Part shown: in pieces, positions 42,697 to 51,531 of the stretch | How the letters are laid out: each line of letters starts with the position of its first letter | How positions within the stretch are numbered: the stretch's first letter is position 1 | Assembly: GCA_011390345.1 (NCBI GenBank) | Contig: JAABSP010000029.1 | Location: 1-56,418 of the forward strand | Direction of reading: 5' to 3' | DNA from: Desulfobacteraceae bacterium | GTDB taxonomy: Bacteria; Desulfobacterota; Desulfobacteria; Desulfobacterales; JAABSP01 | DNA length: 56,418 bases | Notes under the pieces: model-generated | The model's input: only the letters and a program-made list of their open reading frames with translations | The model's database searches: none | What the model was told of the DNA's origin: nothing | Made by a program: the position numbers and the translations under genes

Positions 42697-44546
42697 CTTT
42701 TTACCGCCAATGCTGCCAATGCCGCGTTACGGGTAGAACGGGAAATGCTTTTGGAGGCATGGTTGACGATCTGAAGCGCATCAGGGGTCCCGATGGAGAG
42801 AAGAGCATGGGCCGCGCCCCGTCGATGGATCTCCATCTCTTGGGCAGCCCCTCTTTTCCGTTCTTTTGAATGCAGAATCTCCCGGAGAAAAGTGAGGGAG
42901 TGATCCGAACCGCACTTGCCCAGACACCGGTAACAGGAGAGGAGATGCCATTGATCCCGAAATGTATACTTCTCTTCCTCGAGATAGGCCAGCATCAGGC
43001 TTTCATAAAAGGGGTTTTTCTCCTTTCCGAGATACTGGAGCAGGGCCCAGCGAACCCGTTCGTCCGGGTCATCCATGCAGCCGGAGAAGATTTCATCGAT
43101 CTTCTCCGGATACTTTTCCAAAATGGTCTTGAGGGCCTCGCTTCTGAGCTTAGGAGATTCATGGGAGAGCAGATCCATCAGCAGAGGCCGAAACGCATCC
43201 TCTTCCCTATCTTTTGACAGCAGGGGAAAGAGCGCGAGAATCAATTCCTCATCACCGGTTTTGCAGATCTCTTCCAGCGGAGCCATATCTCGAAGTGAGA
43301 GTGCTGCGATGATATCCATGAGGAGTTCTTTTACATTTTCCGCTGCTGTCTTCCGCAACTGATTGGCAAAAGTCTTTACCGCGGTTGGATAGAGCAGCAT
43401 CAGATTCTTTTGAAAAGCTTCCAGTCTCGGCTTTGAAATGGATTCGATTTTGGGCCAGTAGGGGTTCATCCTTTCGAGGATCTCCGGAGCGGATATCTCC
43501 CGGAAAAAATTCTGAATCAGCTCCCTCTCCCGGACCTTCTCTTCAGAAAAGCGGGGGATCAGTTCATAGATATTTCGGACCAGCCTGAAGGCGAGGGAGA
43601 ATTGCCCATGCTCCAGTGCATTCTGAAACTCCTCCTTAAGGTAGTCGAGGATTGCGGCCATATCCTCCTGGTATTTCTCAGGGATCTCTCCCTTCTTTCC
43701 CGATTCGATCCCATCCTGTTTCAAAATCAGCATCAGGGCATTGAGAATCCCTTCGGCCGTGTCGAAGTTTTCGGCCGCATAGACCATCTCCCGGAGCAGA
43801 TCCAGCTCCTCTGCCGAGAGGGTCCAGAGGCGGGGGTCCGAATCGAGGGTCGCGGCTTCATCATATGCTGAAGAGGCGGCTGTGGCCTTGGAATCTGAAA
43901 CCGGATCTTCTCCGCGGCCCGAGGAGCCCTCTTCCCGGTCTTCTCCCTCTCCTTGAGCGATCCCAACCTCCTCTCCATCTCTGCCCCTGCCGGGGGCAGA
44001 AGTCATCCGGACTCCCTTCATCTCCCGGCGCAGCAGAGCTGTTTCGGCCTCCAACTCCTTTGTAAATTCTGTCAAGGGCTCCGCCTCCCAGACGATCTCC
44101 TTGGACAGGTATCGCAGGTGGGGGAGATTCTCCTCCCATAGAGCAGTGACTATATCTCCCTCATCCTCTTCTCTGAGGCTCCGGTATCGGTGGAAAATTT
44201 TGAGCAGTACAGAGATCTCCCGCATCCTGATGCCCCGGCAGAATTCGATCCATTTGATCCCGTCTCTTGCCAGAAGACCGATAATGGATGCGGATACAGG
44301 CGTGGCATTCATGCGGAGGCTGCCCAGATCAGAGGCCTCCAGCGATACAGCTCCCTCCTCCACATAGAGGCGCAGGGCATCATTCTGCTGAAGGTACTCT
44401 GCCAGCTCCTCGAAAATCGACTGGATGGCTTGCTTATAGATATCATGGGTATGCGGATAGAGCCCGGCAACATTCAATGCCCTTGCCAGCTTCTCCAGCA
44501 GCCTGATGACGATTCCGATTTCTCTGGCAGCCAGATTGCCGCCCAT
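42693..44546 (-). CDS. HEAT-repeat protein of unknown function
   Basis: A 617-residue cytosolic protein. The C-terminal about 250 residues look like HEAT/ARM repeats (LLSHESPKLRSEALKTILEK, DDPDERVRWALLQYLG, IHRRGAAHALLSIG). The N-terminal about 150 residues (YPHTHDIYKQAIQSIFEELA, LRLYVEEGAVSLE, IKWIEFCRGI) match in layout the N-terminus of the adjacent HD-GYP protein. An acidic, Gly-rich linker lies near 185-235. ATG 44546 (MGGNLAARE) is chosen over a TTG at 44594. It overlaps the HD-GYP gene by ATGA, so a complex of the two is plausible, but the function is unknown. Confidence 0.8.
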   Translation of the reverse strand: MGGNLAAREIGIVIRLLEKLARALNVAGLYPHTHDIYKQAIQSIFEELAEYLQQNDALRLYVEEGAVSLEASDLGSLRMNATPVSASIIGLLARDGIKWIEFCRGIRMREISVLLKIFHRYRSLREEDEGDIVTALWEENLPHLRYLSKEIVWEAEPLTEFTKELEAETALLRREMKGVRMTSAPGRGRDGEEVGIAQGEGEDREEGSSGRGEDPVSDSKATAASSAYDEAATLDSDPRLWTLSAEELDLLREMVYAAENFDTAEGILNALMLILKQDGIESGKKGEIPEKYQEDMAAILDYLKEEFQNALEHGQFSLAFRLVRNIYELIPRFSEEKVRERELIQNFFREISAPEILERMNPYWPKIESISKPRLEAFQKNLMLLYPTAVKTFANQLRKTAAENVKELLMDIIAALSLRDMAPLEEICKTGDEELILALFPLLSKDREEDAFRPLLMDLLSHESPKLRSEALKTILEKYPEKIDEIFSGCMDDPDERVRWALLQYLGKEKNPFYESLMLAYLEEEKYTFRDQWHLLSCYRCLGKCGSDHSLTFLREILHSKERKRGAAQEMEIHRRGAAHALLSIGTPDALQIVNHASKSISRSTRNAALAALAVKR

Positions 44547-44659
44547 TTTCGCCCCCGTTGGATACAGAAGAGATTTTCCAAATTTTATACTCAATCCCTA
44601 TCTTTATTCATTCGGAAATTATGGAATATAACCTAAATGGGCAAATATTGTCAAGCCAT

Positions 44660-44700
44660 AAAAAACCAGACCGATTCTGAAATCGATCTGGAATTTTTTT
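44660..44700. terminator. Bidirectional hairpin terminator
   Basis: CCAGACCGATT pairs with AATCGATCTGG (one mismatch) over a CTGA loop at 44666-44691. Six A residues (44660-44665) and seven T residues (44694-44700) flank it, so it can terminate on either strand; it most likely ends the rhombosortase transcript (minus strand). Confidence 0.75.
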
Positions 44701-44740
44701 CAAGGATAAAAAAAGAAGGATAAAAAAGAGGGTTCAGGCT

Positions 44741-45409
44741 TCAGGCAGATGTGGATGATTGAAAAAGAATCGGTTTTCGGAGTGCAGCATATCCAACGAT
44801 TCCGCCGATAACCCCCCCGGCGTGGCTCATCTCCAGGGGAATACCGCAGAGGCCAAAGGCAAAGAAGACTCTTCCTGTGAGGATTTCGCTGATGCTTTTG
44901 ACCAGAACCAGCCCAAAGGAGGCGGTTCCGATGTGGAAGGTCTCTTCCTTTTCCATCATCCCCAGGCTTGTCATGGCCATGAGCCCGTGACCGACCCCGG
45001 AAAGCCCCCCGAGACCCACTCCATAGATCTCCGGCTCGAAGAGAAGGACCGCGCCGAGGCTGAAAAAGCTGCAGATCTGCAGGGAAAAGACTCTAAGGGG
45101 CCATCTTTCGTCCGCAAGGGAGGTGTAAAGGGTGAAAAAGGCCGCGGCATCCAGAAGCAGATGGTAGAAGCTGGCATGGACAAAGGGATAGGTGAAGATC
45201 CGCCACCATTCTCCCCCGGCAACGGCAGAGGCCGAAAATAGGAACACCGGGCTCGGATTTTTCGTGATAAGATGGAAATTGGCCAGGATAAGGAGAAAAG
45301 CAAAAGCCCATAGATCCCAAGAGATATGAATCCTTTTCAAATCCAAAGGACCCGATGTGGATTTTTGAACCCCGATATTTCTGCCGACTGCCGAACCCGT
45401 TTTTACCAT
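44741..45409 (-). CDS. Rhombosortase-like rhomboid intramembrane protease
   Basis: A 222-residue membrane protein with about six hydrophobic helices. The catalytic Ser is in GLGGLSGVGHGL (Ser137, with His141), and the catalytic His is His196 in SHAGGVIGG. EWWRIFTYPFVHASFYHLLLD (67-87) is the typical rhomboid segment. The GLSGVxHG pattern is that of rhombosortases, which cleave GlyGly-CTERM tails; no such substrate is encoded in the window, so a plain rhomboid role is also possible. AAGGAG lies eight bases before the ATG 45409; the longer frame to 45463 is rejected. Confidence 0.83.
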   Translation of the reverse strand: MVKTGSAVGRNIGVQKSTSGPLDLKRIHISWDLWAFAFLLILANFHLITKNPSPVFLFSASAVAGGEWWRIFTYPFVHASFYHLLLDAAAFFTLYTSLADERWPLRVFSLQICSFFSLGAVLLFEPEIYGVGLGGLSGVGHGLMAMTSLGMMEKEETFHIGTASFGLVLVKSISEILTGRVFFAFGLCGIPLEMSHAGGVIGGIVGYAALRKPILFQSSTSA

Positions 45410-45651
45410 ATTTAACTCTCCTTTCTGCAGGCTTCCCAGCACCTGCCAGAGAGAAGTTTGCAAATCTCATACCGATATTCCCAGGTTGTAAAAGAGAGAG
45501 ATGAGACGGGCAACTGCAGCGGTTTTTCATGGAAGAGGATTTAGAGGGTGGGAATCCATCAGCCATTTTATGTATGGAAGGGGTTCATGAAAAGTACAGG
45601 GAAATGGAAGGGGAAATCTTTCCGCCCTCCCCATTTATCCATATCGGTCTA

Positions 45652-47451
45652 TCAATAGTAGTGCCAGATGGTGCGGTAGTCGGCCGGGTCCTCCCCGGCC
45701 TCCCTGAGGCGCTGGAGATAATCGTAGATCGAGACATCGGTGTAGACATAGGTATCGGCCAGCGACAGCTTCTTCTCCCAGGGATGAAACTCATAGACCC
45801 GCCGGCCGTCCGGAAGAACCGTGAGGACATCGTGGTGCTGGATCGCCTTGAGATAGTTCTTTCCGAGCCGGGGGACATTGAAGACGATCTCGTCGGTGCG
45901 GACCGTTCCGGGCATGAGCCTTGCCTCCTCATCCTGCTCCTGTAGAAGCCTCGGGATGGGAACCCGGTAGTCGTCAGTCTCCTCTTTCCCCTTGGTGTTG
46001 AAGGTGTAGTAGGGGGTCACACCGGAAAGGCGGAGCTTGTGGCGCAGCAGAGCGCTTTCGAACTTCCGGGAGTTGTAGAAGGTATAGACAAGCTGGTTAT
46101 ATACGTCGATGCCGTAGCGCCGGAACTTCTGCACCGCATCCTGCGCGGCCGGGGTCAGCTCGTAGGGGTGTTCGAAATGGGTGACGATGACGATCTCCCT
46201 CTTTCCGGGGATGTGGAAGTGATTGATGTCTCTCACCAGCTCCTCGGTGATCCGCTGGGGCAGCGTCACCAGGGTCCGGCTGCCGATGCGGATCCGCTCC
46301 ACATGGGGGATCTGGGAGAGGCGGTACATCAGATTTTCGATCCGGTTGTTGGGCAGCAGCAGGGGATCGCCGCCCGTGATCAGTACCTCGTTGATCTCCG
46401 GGGTCTCCGCGATCCATTCGATGGCCTGGTCCAGCTTCTCTTTGGAGATGGCCGCATCCGCGGAATAGACATCCTCGATCTCCCAGTTTCGCTGGCAATA
46501 GACGCAGATCTGAGGACAGGTGAGGATCGGCTTTAAAATGACGATGTTGGGGTAGCGCCGAGTGATCCCCTCGATCGGGGAGGTGTCGGACTCCAGCATG
46601 AAGTCTATGGAATGGCTGGAGCAATCCCGGTTGGCCTTCATCTCCCGGACATAGGAGAGCGGCGGAATCACCTGTGCTCGCACCGCTTTGTCCCGGTTGC
46701 GGCCAGCGTCCTCATCCATGAGAGAGACGTAATAGGGGGTAATGCCGAAGGGAAGCCGGTACTCCCGGGCCAATCGTATGGCCTCGGCCTCCTCTTCCGT
46801 CAGCGCCACTAGCGCGGAAAGAGTCTTGGCATCCCGGATGATATGGGCCGCATGCCATTTCCAGTTGTCCCACTCCACATCAGAGGCCTTGAAATGGGCC
46901 AGTATCCGGGCCTTGTTCCGGCTTCGAATCCGCACGATCTCGTCATCCAGACCGCAGGGGTAGCGGTTCATGAATCTCTTGGAGGTCTTGGCCATCCGGG
47001 AGAGATCCGCGGACCGAAGTTTCGCGGCTTTCCGGCCCTTCTGCTTTGCAAACGCGGGAACTTTCTCCGGATAGATCCCGGTTCGACCCATGATCCCCCG
47101 AAAAAGATGCTCCAGCTCCGCATAAAAACCAGGGGAAGGCATGGGAACTCCCCGAAGACTCTCTTTGTGGAGTAGGTTATCGAGATACGCGATGAGGCTG
47201 TATTTAACAAGGCGTTCGCTCCGGTTGGAGAGGATGTTCTTGAATACATTGACCGCATTTCTGGCCAATATCCATTCCAGCGGCGGAAGGGTCGGATCAT
47301 CCTCAAAGGTGACATGCATGATGCCCGACAGGAAGCCGCGGAGTTTCTGCCGCTTCTCCGGAAGCTCGGCCTCCGACAGCATGATTTCCCGGATTTCCGG
47401 GGCTATATCGAGGATCTTCAGCAGTTTTTTTCGGATATTGGCCTTTTCCAT
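45652..47451 (-). CDS. KamA-family radical SAM protein (lysine/glutamate 2,3-aminomutase-like)
   Basis: A 599-residue radical SAM, PLP-type enzyme. The cluster motif C-x3-C-x2-C is in TCPQICVYCQRNWE (about 313-320), followed by EVLITGGDPLLLP (SAM GGE-like motif) and RIRIGSRTLVTLPQRI. A candidate PLP-lysine region is VPRLGKNYL near the C-terminus. Classical lysine 2,3-aminomutase is about 416 residues; here about 180 extra residues precede the barrel. The substrate, lysine or glutamate, cannot be told. It lies 28 bp after the MFS gene, so transport and amino-acid mutation may be linked. Confidence 0.88.
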   Translation of the reverse strand: MEKANIRKKLLKILDIAPEIREIMLSEAELPEKRQKLRGFLSGIMHVTFEDDPTLPPLEWILARNAVNVFKNILSNRSERLVKYSLIAYLDNLLHKESLRGVPMPSPGFYAELEHLFRGIMGRTGIYPEKVPAFAKQKGRKAAKLRSADLSRMAKTSKRFMNRYPCGLDDEIVRIRSRNKARILAHFKASDVEWDNWKWHAAHIIRDAKTLSALVALTEEEAEAIRLAREYRLPFGITPYYVSLMDEDAGRNRDKAVRAQVIPPLSYVREMKANRDCSSHSIDFMLESDTSPIEGITRRYPNIVILKPILTCPQICVYCQRNWEIEDVYSADAAISKEKLDQAIEWIAETPEINEVLITGGDPLLLPNNRIENLMYRLSQIPHVERIRIGSRTLVTLPQRITEELVRDINHFHIPGKREIVIVTHFEHPYELTPAAQDAVQKFRRYGIDVYNQLVYTFYNSRKFESALLRHKLRLSGVTPYYTFNTKGKEETDDYRVPIPRLLQEQDEEARLMPGTVRTDEIVFNVPRLGKNYLKAIQHHDVLTVLPDGRRVYEFHPWEKKLSLADTYVYTDVSIYDYLQRLREAGEDPADYRTIWHYY

Positions 47452-47479
47452 ATGCCGTACCTCCTGTTGGTCAGCTTCA

Positions 47480-48673
47480 TTATCGAGGAATACGCATCCA
47501 TCGGATGCCCCGGATCAGGAATAGAAGCCCTGCAAGCGCCATGACCGCGGCGATTCGGCAGACCATTTCGATGCCCCCGAAAATCCAGATCGAAGAGCCC
47601 AGGGCAGCGCCGCAGAAGCGCCCCGCACTGGCCGCTGCAAAATAGCCGGCCATCATGGTGGCCCGGGCCCCGGGAAGAACCTCGGTAAAAAAGGAGAGAG
47701 CCACCACAATGGCAAACTCCACAAAGAGAAAAAGCAAGAAGATGCCCCCCAGGGCAAAGGGCAGGGATGCCCCCATCAGGGGAAGCAGGAGATATGCCCC
47801 GGCCGTCAGCATCGCACCGCCCACCAGGGAGCGCTCCAGGCCGATCCTGTCAGCCAGAGCCGCGGCCACCCCTTCTCCGGCCAGTTCGGCCGCACCGATC
47901 ACAGTGGTGGCCGCGCCGATAGAGACGATGGTGAGACCAAATGACCCCTCCAGCCAGACCCCGTAGATCACAAAGAAGGCGTCGCTGGCCCCGTTGAAGA
48001 GAAAGGCAAAGGCCAGGGCCGCCATCGCGGGACGGTTCTGACGGATCATCTTCAGGTTTTCAAGAAGTCCGGTTCGGCGCTGGCCACTCTCGGCCCGGGG
48101 AGGCTCCGCAGAGACCAGCAGCCAGAGCAGAACGGCCATCAGGAGGGCAGCGGCTCCCAGCGCGAAAAACGGCGCGCGCCATCCAAAGCGGTCGATAAGA
48201 ATCCCGATCAGAGGAATCCCGATGAGGCTGCTGCCGGCCCAGCTCACCTCCAGCGCGCCCACGGCCATTCCCCGCCGTTTGTAGGGAACCCGGCTCCCCA
48301 CATATCCGAGAATGGCCGGATCGAACATGGCCTTGCCGACACCGGCCAGAAAGAAACCGGCAAGTACCGCGGCATAGACCGGAACCAGACCCGCGAGAAA
48401 CATTCCAGCGGTCAATACCCCCAGCCCGCCGATAAACAGAAACCGGTGTCCCCACCGGTCTGCCAGGGGCCCGAAGATCAGGCTCAGGGTGCTGGTGAAC
48501 TGATTGACCGCGATGATGAGGGTTACGGCCGTCAGCTCCACCCCCAGTCCCCGGCTCAGCACCGGGGCAAAAGGGTAGATGAAGCGTCTGGAGGTGTTGA
48601 GAACAAGCCTTCCGGCCGCAGCGGCCGATACCTGAAGAATGAGGCTTCGATAGCTTTTGCCCGATTCTGTCAT
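47480..48673 (-). CDS. MFS family transporter
   Basis: A 397-residue protein with about 12 membrane helices. The MFS motif A region is FGPLADRWGHRFLF (between TM2 and TM3), and the second half repeats it weakly (ADRIGLERSL). RFIYPFAPVLSRGLG at the N-terminus and GYVGSRVPYKRRGMAVG are typical of the group. The substrate is unknown. The ATG at 48673 overlaps the stop of the PQQ-type protein (ATGA), so translation is coupled; a GTG at 48712 is an alternative. Confidence 0.88.
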   Translation of the reverse strand: MTESGKSYRSLILQVSAAAAGRLVLNTSRRFIYPFAPVLSRGLGVELTAVTLIIAVNQFTSTLSLIFGPLADRWGHRFLFIGGLGVLTAGMFLAGLVPVYAAVLAGFFLAGVGKAMFDPAILGYVGSRVPYKRRGMAVGALEVSWAGSSLIGIPLIGILIDRFGWRAPFFALGAAALLMAVLLWLLVSAEPPRAESGQRRTGLLENLKMIRQNRPAMAALAFAFLFNGASDAFFVIYGVWLEGSFGLTIVSIGAATTVIGAAELAGEGVAAALADRIGLERSLVGGAMLTAGAYLLLPLMGASLPFALGGIFLLFLFVEFAIVVALSFFTEVLPGARATMMAGYFAAASAGRFCGAALGSSIWIFGGIEMVCRIAAVMALAGLLFLIRGIRWMRIPR

Positions 48674-50247
48674 GGAAGGATTGAAAACCGGTTCAGGCTT
48701 TTGATGAAGCACATGGGATCATTCTCCTCCACCGTCACGATCACCGAATCGGTATCGGTGCGCCCGCCTTTGCCCGTTACCGTCAGCTCGAAAGCCAGCG
48801 TAATTTCCTCTTCATGGTCCAGGTCCGGGGCATTAAAATAGGCTCGGGCCGTATCTGAATCTTCCAGGGTAACAGTGGAACCGTCGGTCTGCCGCCACTG
48901 GTATGTCGTGATCTCCTCTTCCGGAGATCCGGAGCCGGAAAGGGTGACGCGGTCCCCCTCTTCGGCAGTGAAATCCTCCCCGGCATCCGCAACAGGACCG
49001 GTTTCATCATCCGCGTCATTATCGGTTTCATTATCGGCATCATCATCATCGGTCCCATCATCTGAGTCTGTGCCGTCGCCATCATCTGCCTGGTCTGTCC
49101 GGTCTGCCTGATTGGTATGGCGGGCATCATGGCCGAACATGGGCCAGGCCGAATCTGCCGGCCCTGTAGCGCCGGTCTCCACCGCATAGAGAACCCCATC
49201 GGTCCCCCCGACATAGAGGGTCCCATCCGATGCGATTACCGGGGCCGACTCCCCCGCGGGGATCGCCTTGTCCCAGCGGGAATTTCCCGCGCTGTCCACC
49301 GAGTGCAGATTTCCTTGGGCATCTCCGAAATAGAGATTGCCGGCACTGTCCACGGCCGGTACATTCAGAATCGCGCCCCCTGCGGAGACCCGCCATCGCT
49401 CATCTCCGGTATCCATATCCACGGCATAGAAGAGGCCGCCGTCAGTACCGACATAGACCGCGCGGTCGGCCCCGACAGCAGGGGAGGCCACTGCGCCCCC
49501 GGCCGGAAAGCCCCACAGCATCTCGCCGTCATCGGCAAACGCGTATAAAGTTCCGTTTCCGGAGCCGACATAGATATTCCCCGCGCGATCGAGGGCCGGC
49601 GATGAGACCCGCCCCCCGGTCTCCTGTCGCCAGCGCTCGGTTCCGTCAGGACGGACCGCATAGAGATACCCGTCTTCGGAGCCCACATAGATATCCCCCT
49701 CCCTGCCGATGGCCGGAGAGGAGAGCCTTCCGGCCGTGGGAAAGGACCAGAGAAAGGTCTCCTCTTCGACCGCATAGAGCCTGCCGTCCGATGCGCCCAC
49801 ATAGATCCTTCCGTCATCTCCGAGAGCTGGTGTGGAGATCTCCCCGGAGCCGAGCGCGAGTTCGAGCAGCAGGTTCCCGCCGGCATCGAAGCCGTAAAAC
49901 CGGCCGTTGGAAGATCCCATATAGACGGTTCCGTCCGATCCGACCGCGGGGGAGGGTTGGGTCAGCATGCCGCTGATAAAGACCTCAAAAAGCTTCTCCT
50001 CCTCGCCGCCGATCCAGTAGAGCCATCCATTGTCCGATGCGGCATAGACGGTTCCGTCGGTTCCCACCGCAGGGGAGGACTGAAAAGGGCTCTGGGCCGT
50101 AAAACGCCACAGGATATCGCCGGAATCGGCCCCGGCCCGCCCCCTGGTCAACATCAATAACAGAATCATCACCAGCATCATTATCAGGGGGATCGAGGCC
50201 GAAAAAGGTCGGCGGATCGGTCCAACCGGTATGCCATTTGTTCCCAT
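48670..50247 (-). CDS. Exported PQQ-like beta-propeller protein with PKD/REJ-like domain
   Basis: A 525-residue secreted or membrane-anchored protein. Signal or anchor: SIPLIMMLVMILLLMLTRGR. Then eight propeller repeats of the PQQ-binding-like (BamB-like) type, each with SSPAVGxDGTVYxGSxNGxLYA, for example TPALGDDGRIYVGASDGRLY. WPMFGHDARHTN, a common sign of these propellers, follows. An Asp-rich linker (TDSDDGTDDDDADNETDND) leads to an Ig/PKD-like domain with GPVADAGEDFTAEEGDRVTL. Repeats resemble extracellular binding proteins; no catalytic site is seen. ATG 50247 has AGGAG; the longer frame to 50385 is rejected. Confidence 0.88.
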   Translation of the reverse strand: MGTNGIPVGPIRRPFSASIPLIMMLVMILLLMLTRGRAGADSGDILWRFTAQSPFQSSPAVGTDGTVYAASDNGWLYWIGGEEEKLFEVFISGMLTQPSPAVGSDGTVYMGSSNGRFYGFDAGGNLLLELALGSGEISTPALGDDGRIYVGASDGRLYAVEEETFLWSFPTAGRLSSPAIGREGDIYVGSEDGYLYAVRPDGTERWRQETGGRVSSPALDRAGNIYVGSGNGTLYAFADDGEMLWGFPAGGAVASPAVGADRAVYVGTDGGLFYAVDMDTGDERWRVSAGGAILNVPAVDSAGNLYFGDAQGNLHSVDSAGNSRWDKAIPAGESAPVIASDGTLYVGGTDGVLYAVETGATGPADSAWPMFGHDARHTNQADRTDQADDGDGTDSDDGTDDDDADNETDNDADDETGPVADAGEDFTAEEGDRVTLSGSGSPEEEITTYQWRQTDGSTVTLEDSDTARAYFNAPDLDHEEEITLAFELTVTGKGGRTDTDSVIVTVEENDPMCFIKSLNRFSILP

Positions 50248-50284
50248 CTTTTCTCCTATTCCGAAAAACAGTAACAATAACTCA

Positions 50285-50313
50285 TTGACACAGAAGGGGC
50301 AACGCCATACATA
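50285..50313 (+). promoter_or_regulatory. Candidate sigma70 promoter
   Basis: TTGACA (50285-50290) is a perfect -35 match, followed after 17 nt by TACATA (50308-50313), a weak -10. It points to the eight-repeat protein at 50472. A small inverted repeat CTGAT-TAT-ATCAG is at 50342-50354 downstream. Confidence 0.3.
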
Positions 50314-50471
50314 GGTAGGGTGTCCTCGCGCAAAGAGTGGACTGATTATATCAGTATCAGAATGCGGGGACAATCCAAAAGTCATCGGCTTTGCACGAAT
50401 AAAACAGCAGAAGAGAAGAAGAATCGGAAAAGACTCAATCGAAAACCGCAGTTATGGAAGAGGAAGAAACG

Positions 50472-51497
50472 ATGCTGACCCCCCGTCTCCCCCAAAACCT
50501 TTCCCATCGAAGATTCATACCGCATCCCCGGGGCATTTCAATGCTCATCGCCGGGCTGCTCTTCATCGGGATCTCCGGATTGGCCATCGGGGCCCATGCC
50601 CCGTCCGCATGGGCCGAGGAATCGAAAACAACGCCGGATCAGGTCTATTCCGTGATGGATCTTTCCGAACAGATTCTACAGACCTTGTTGCAGGCCAAAG
50701 GCATTGAACCGGAACAGGATCTGCGGCTGATGGAATTCAACCTCAGCCCGATCCACGCCTACCAGATGGCTGTTGCAGTGATCGATCTGCTCATCGATTA
50801 CGAAAAGGAACTCGGCCTTCGGCCCATGCCCAACGTGGTGGCCACCCCCATGGACTATACCCCGGCAGATGTAAAATTTCTGGCCGACATGATCCTTGCA
50901 GAACTCCAGCGGGTTCTTTCTTCGCTTTCGGTGGCGGACTTCAACCAGTATCCGAGCCGATTTACCGCAAAAACCCCCACAGATGTCTTCGACATCAGTC
51001 TGAGCCTCTTTGTAAAGATCGGCATTCTTGCAGACCGGGAAAGGATCACCCCGAGCCAGGTCTATCCCCAGATGGTCCGGGCCGCAGCCGATGTCCGTTC
51101 CATTCTGGCGCACATCGATCCGGCCCGCCGGTACCGGATCGATGCACCGGTGAGTCCGGGCGGCCTCACCCCGGCAGATGTCTTTGCCGAATGTCTGAAG
51201 ATCAGAGCTGACATCAACGACCTCAAAGAGAAGATGGGCCTTTCGGTCCTCACGATTCCCAACATCGAAACCGATCAGAAGCTCCACCCGGCCGATGTCT
51301 TCATCCAGACCCAGATCATCATCGCGGAACTCAACCTGCTAAAAATGGCCACCGGAACCATCAGCGCCACGCCCCTGGCGGTTCCGGTATCGAAAAAGAG
51401 CCCCTCCGATGCCCACCAGCAGGCCGGGATGGTCCGGTACCTGCTCAAGCAGATCCTGTCCCTGCAGGAGATGAAAAAAACTCTGGCCGGTCAGTGA
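50472..51497 (+). CDS. Exported protein of eight ~38-residue repeats, unrecognised
   Basis: A 341-residue protein with a signal peptide (hydrophobic 24-41, cleavage after AWA, about 48). The rest is a repeated unit beginning with a Pro-Asp type motif: TPDQVY (54), SPIHAY (92), TPADVK (130), TPTDVF (168), TPSQVY (193), TPADVF (233), HPADVF (272) and SPSDAH (310), each followed by an amphipathic helix ending in EL-x2-L-like positions. Spacing is 38-40 except one of 25. I know of no family for it. ATG 50472 is preferred to 50454 because AGAGGAAG precedes it. An MCP gene starts 34 bp downstream. Confidence 0.75.
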   Translation: MLTPRLPQNLSHRRFIPHPRGISMLIAGLLFIGISGLAIGAHAPSAWAEESKTTPDQVYSVMDLSEQILQTLLQAKGIEPEQDLRLMEFNLSPIHAYQMAVAVIDLLIDYEKELGLRPMPNVVATPMDYTPADVKFLADMILAELQRVLSSLSVADFNQYPSRFTAKTPTDVFDISLSLFVKIGILADRERITPSQVYPQMVRAAADVRSILAHIDPARRYRIDAPVSPGGLTPADVFAECLKIRADINDLKEKMGLSVLTIPNIETDQKLHPADVFIQTQIIIAELNLLKMATGTISATPLAVPVSKKSPSDAHQQAGMVRYLLKQILSLQEMKKTLAGQ

Positions 51498-51531
51498 TGC
51501 GATCTTAAAAGATTTCGATTTGGAGAAAATT

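Noticed and set aside
48670-48760. C-terminus of the propeller protein as a possible GlyGly-CTERM tail for the rhombosortase
   Set aside because: It ends with NDPMCFIKSLNRFSILP: no Gly-Gly, no hydrophobic helix and no basic cluster.
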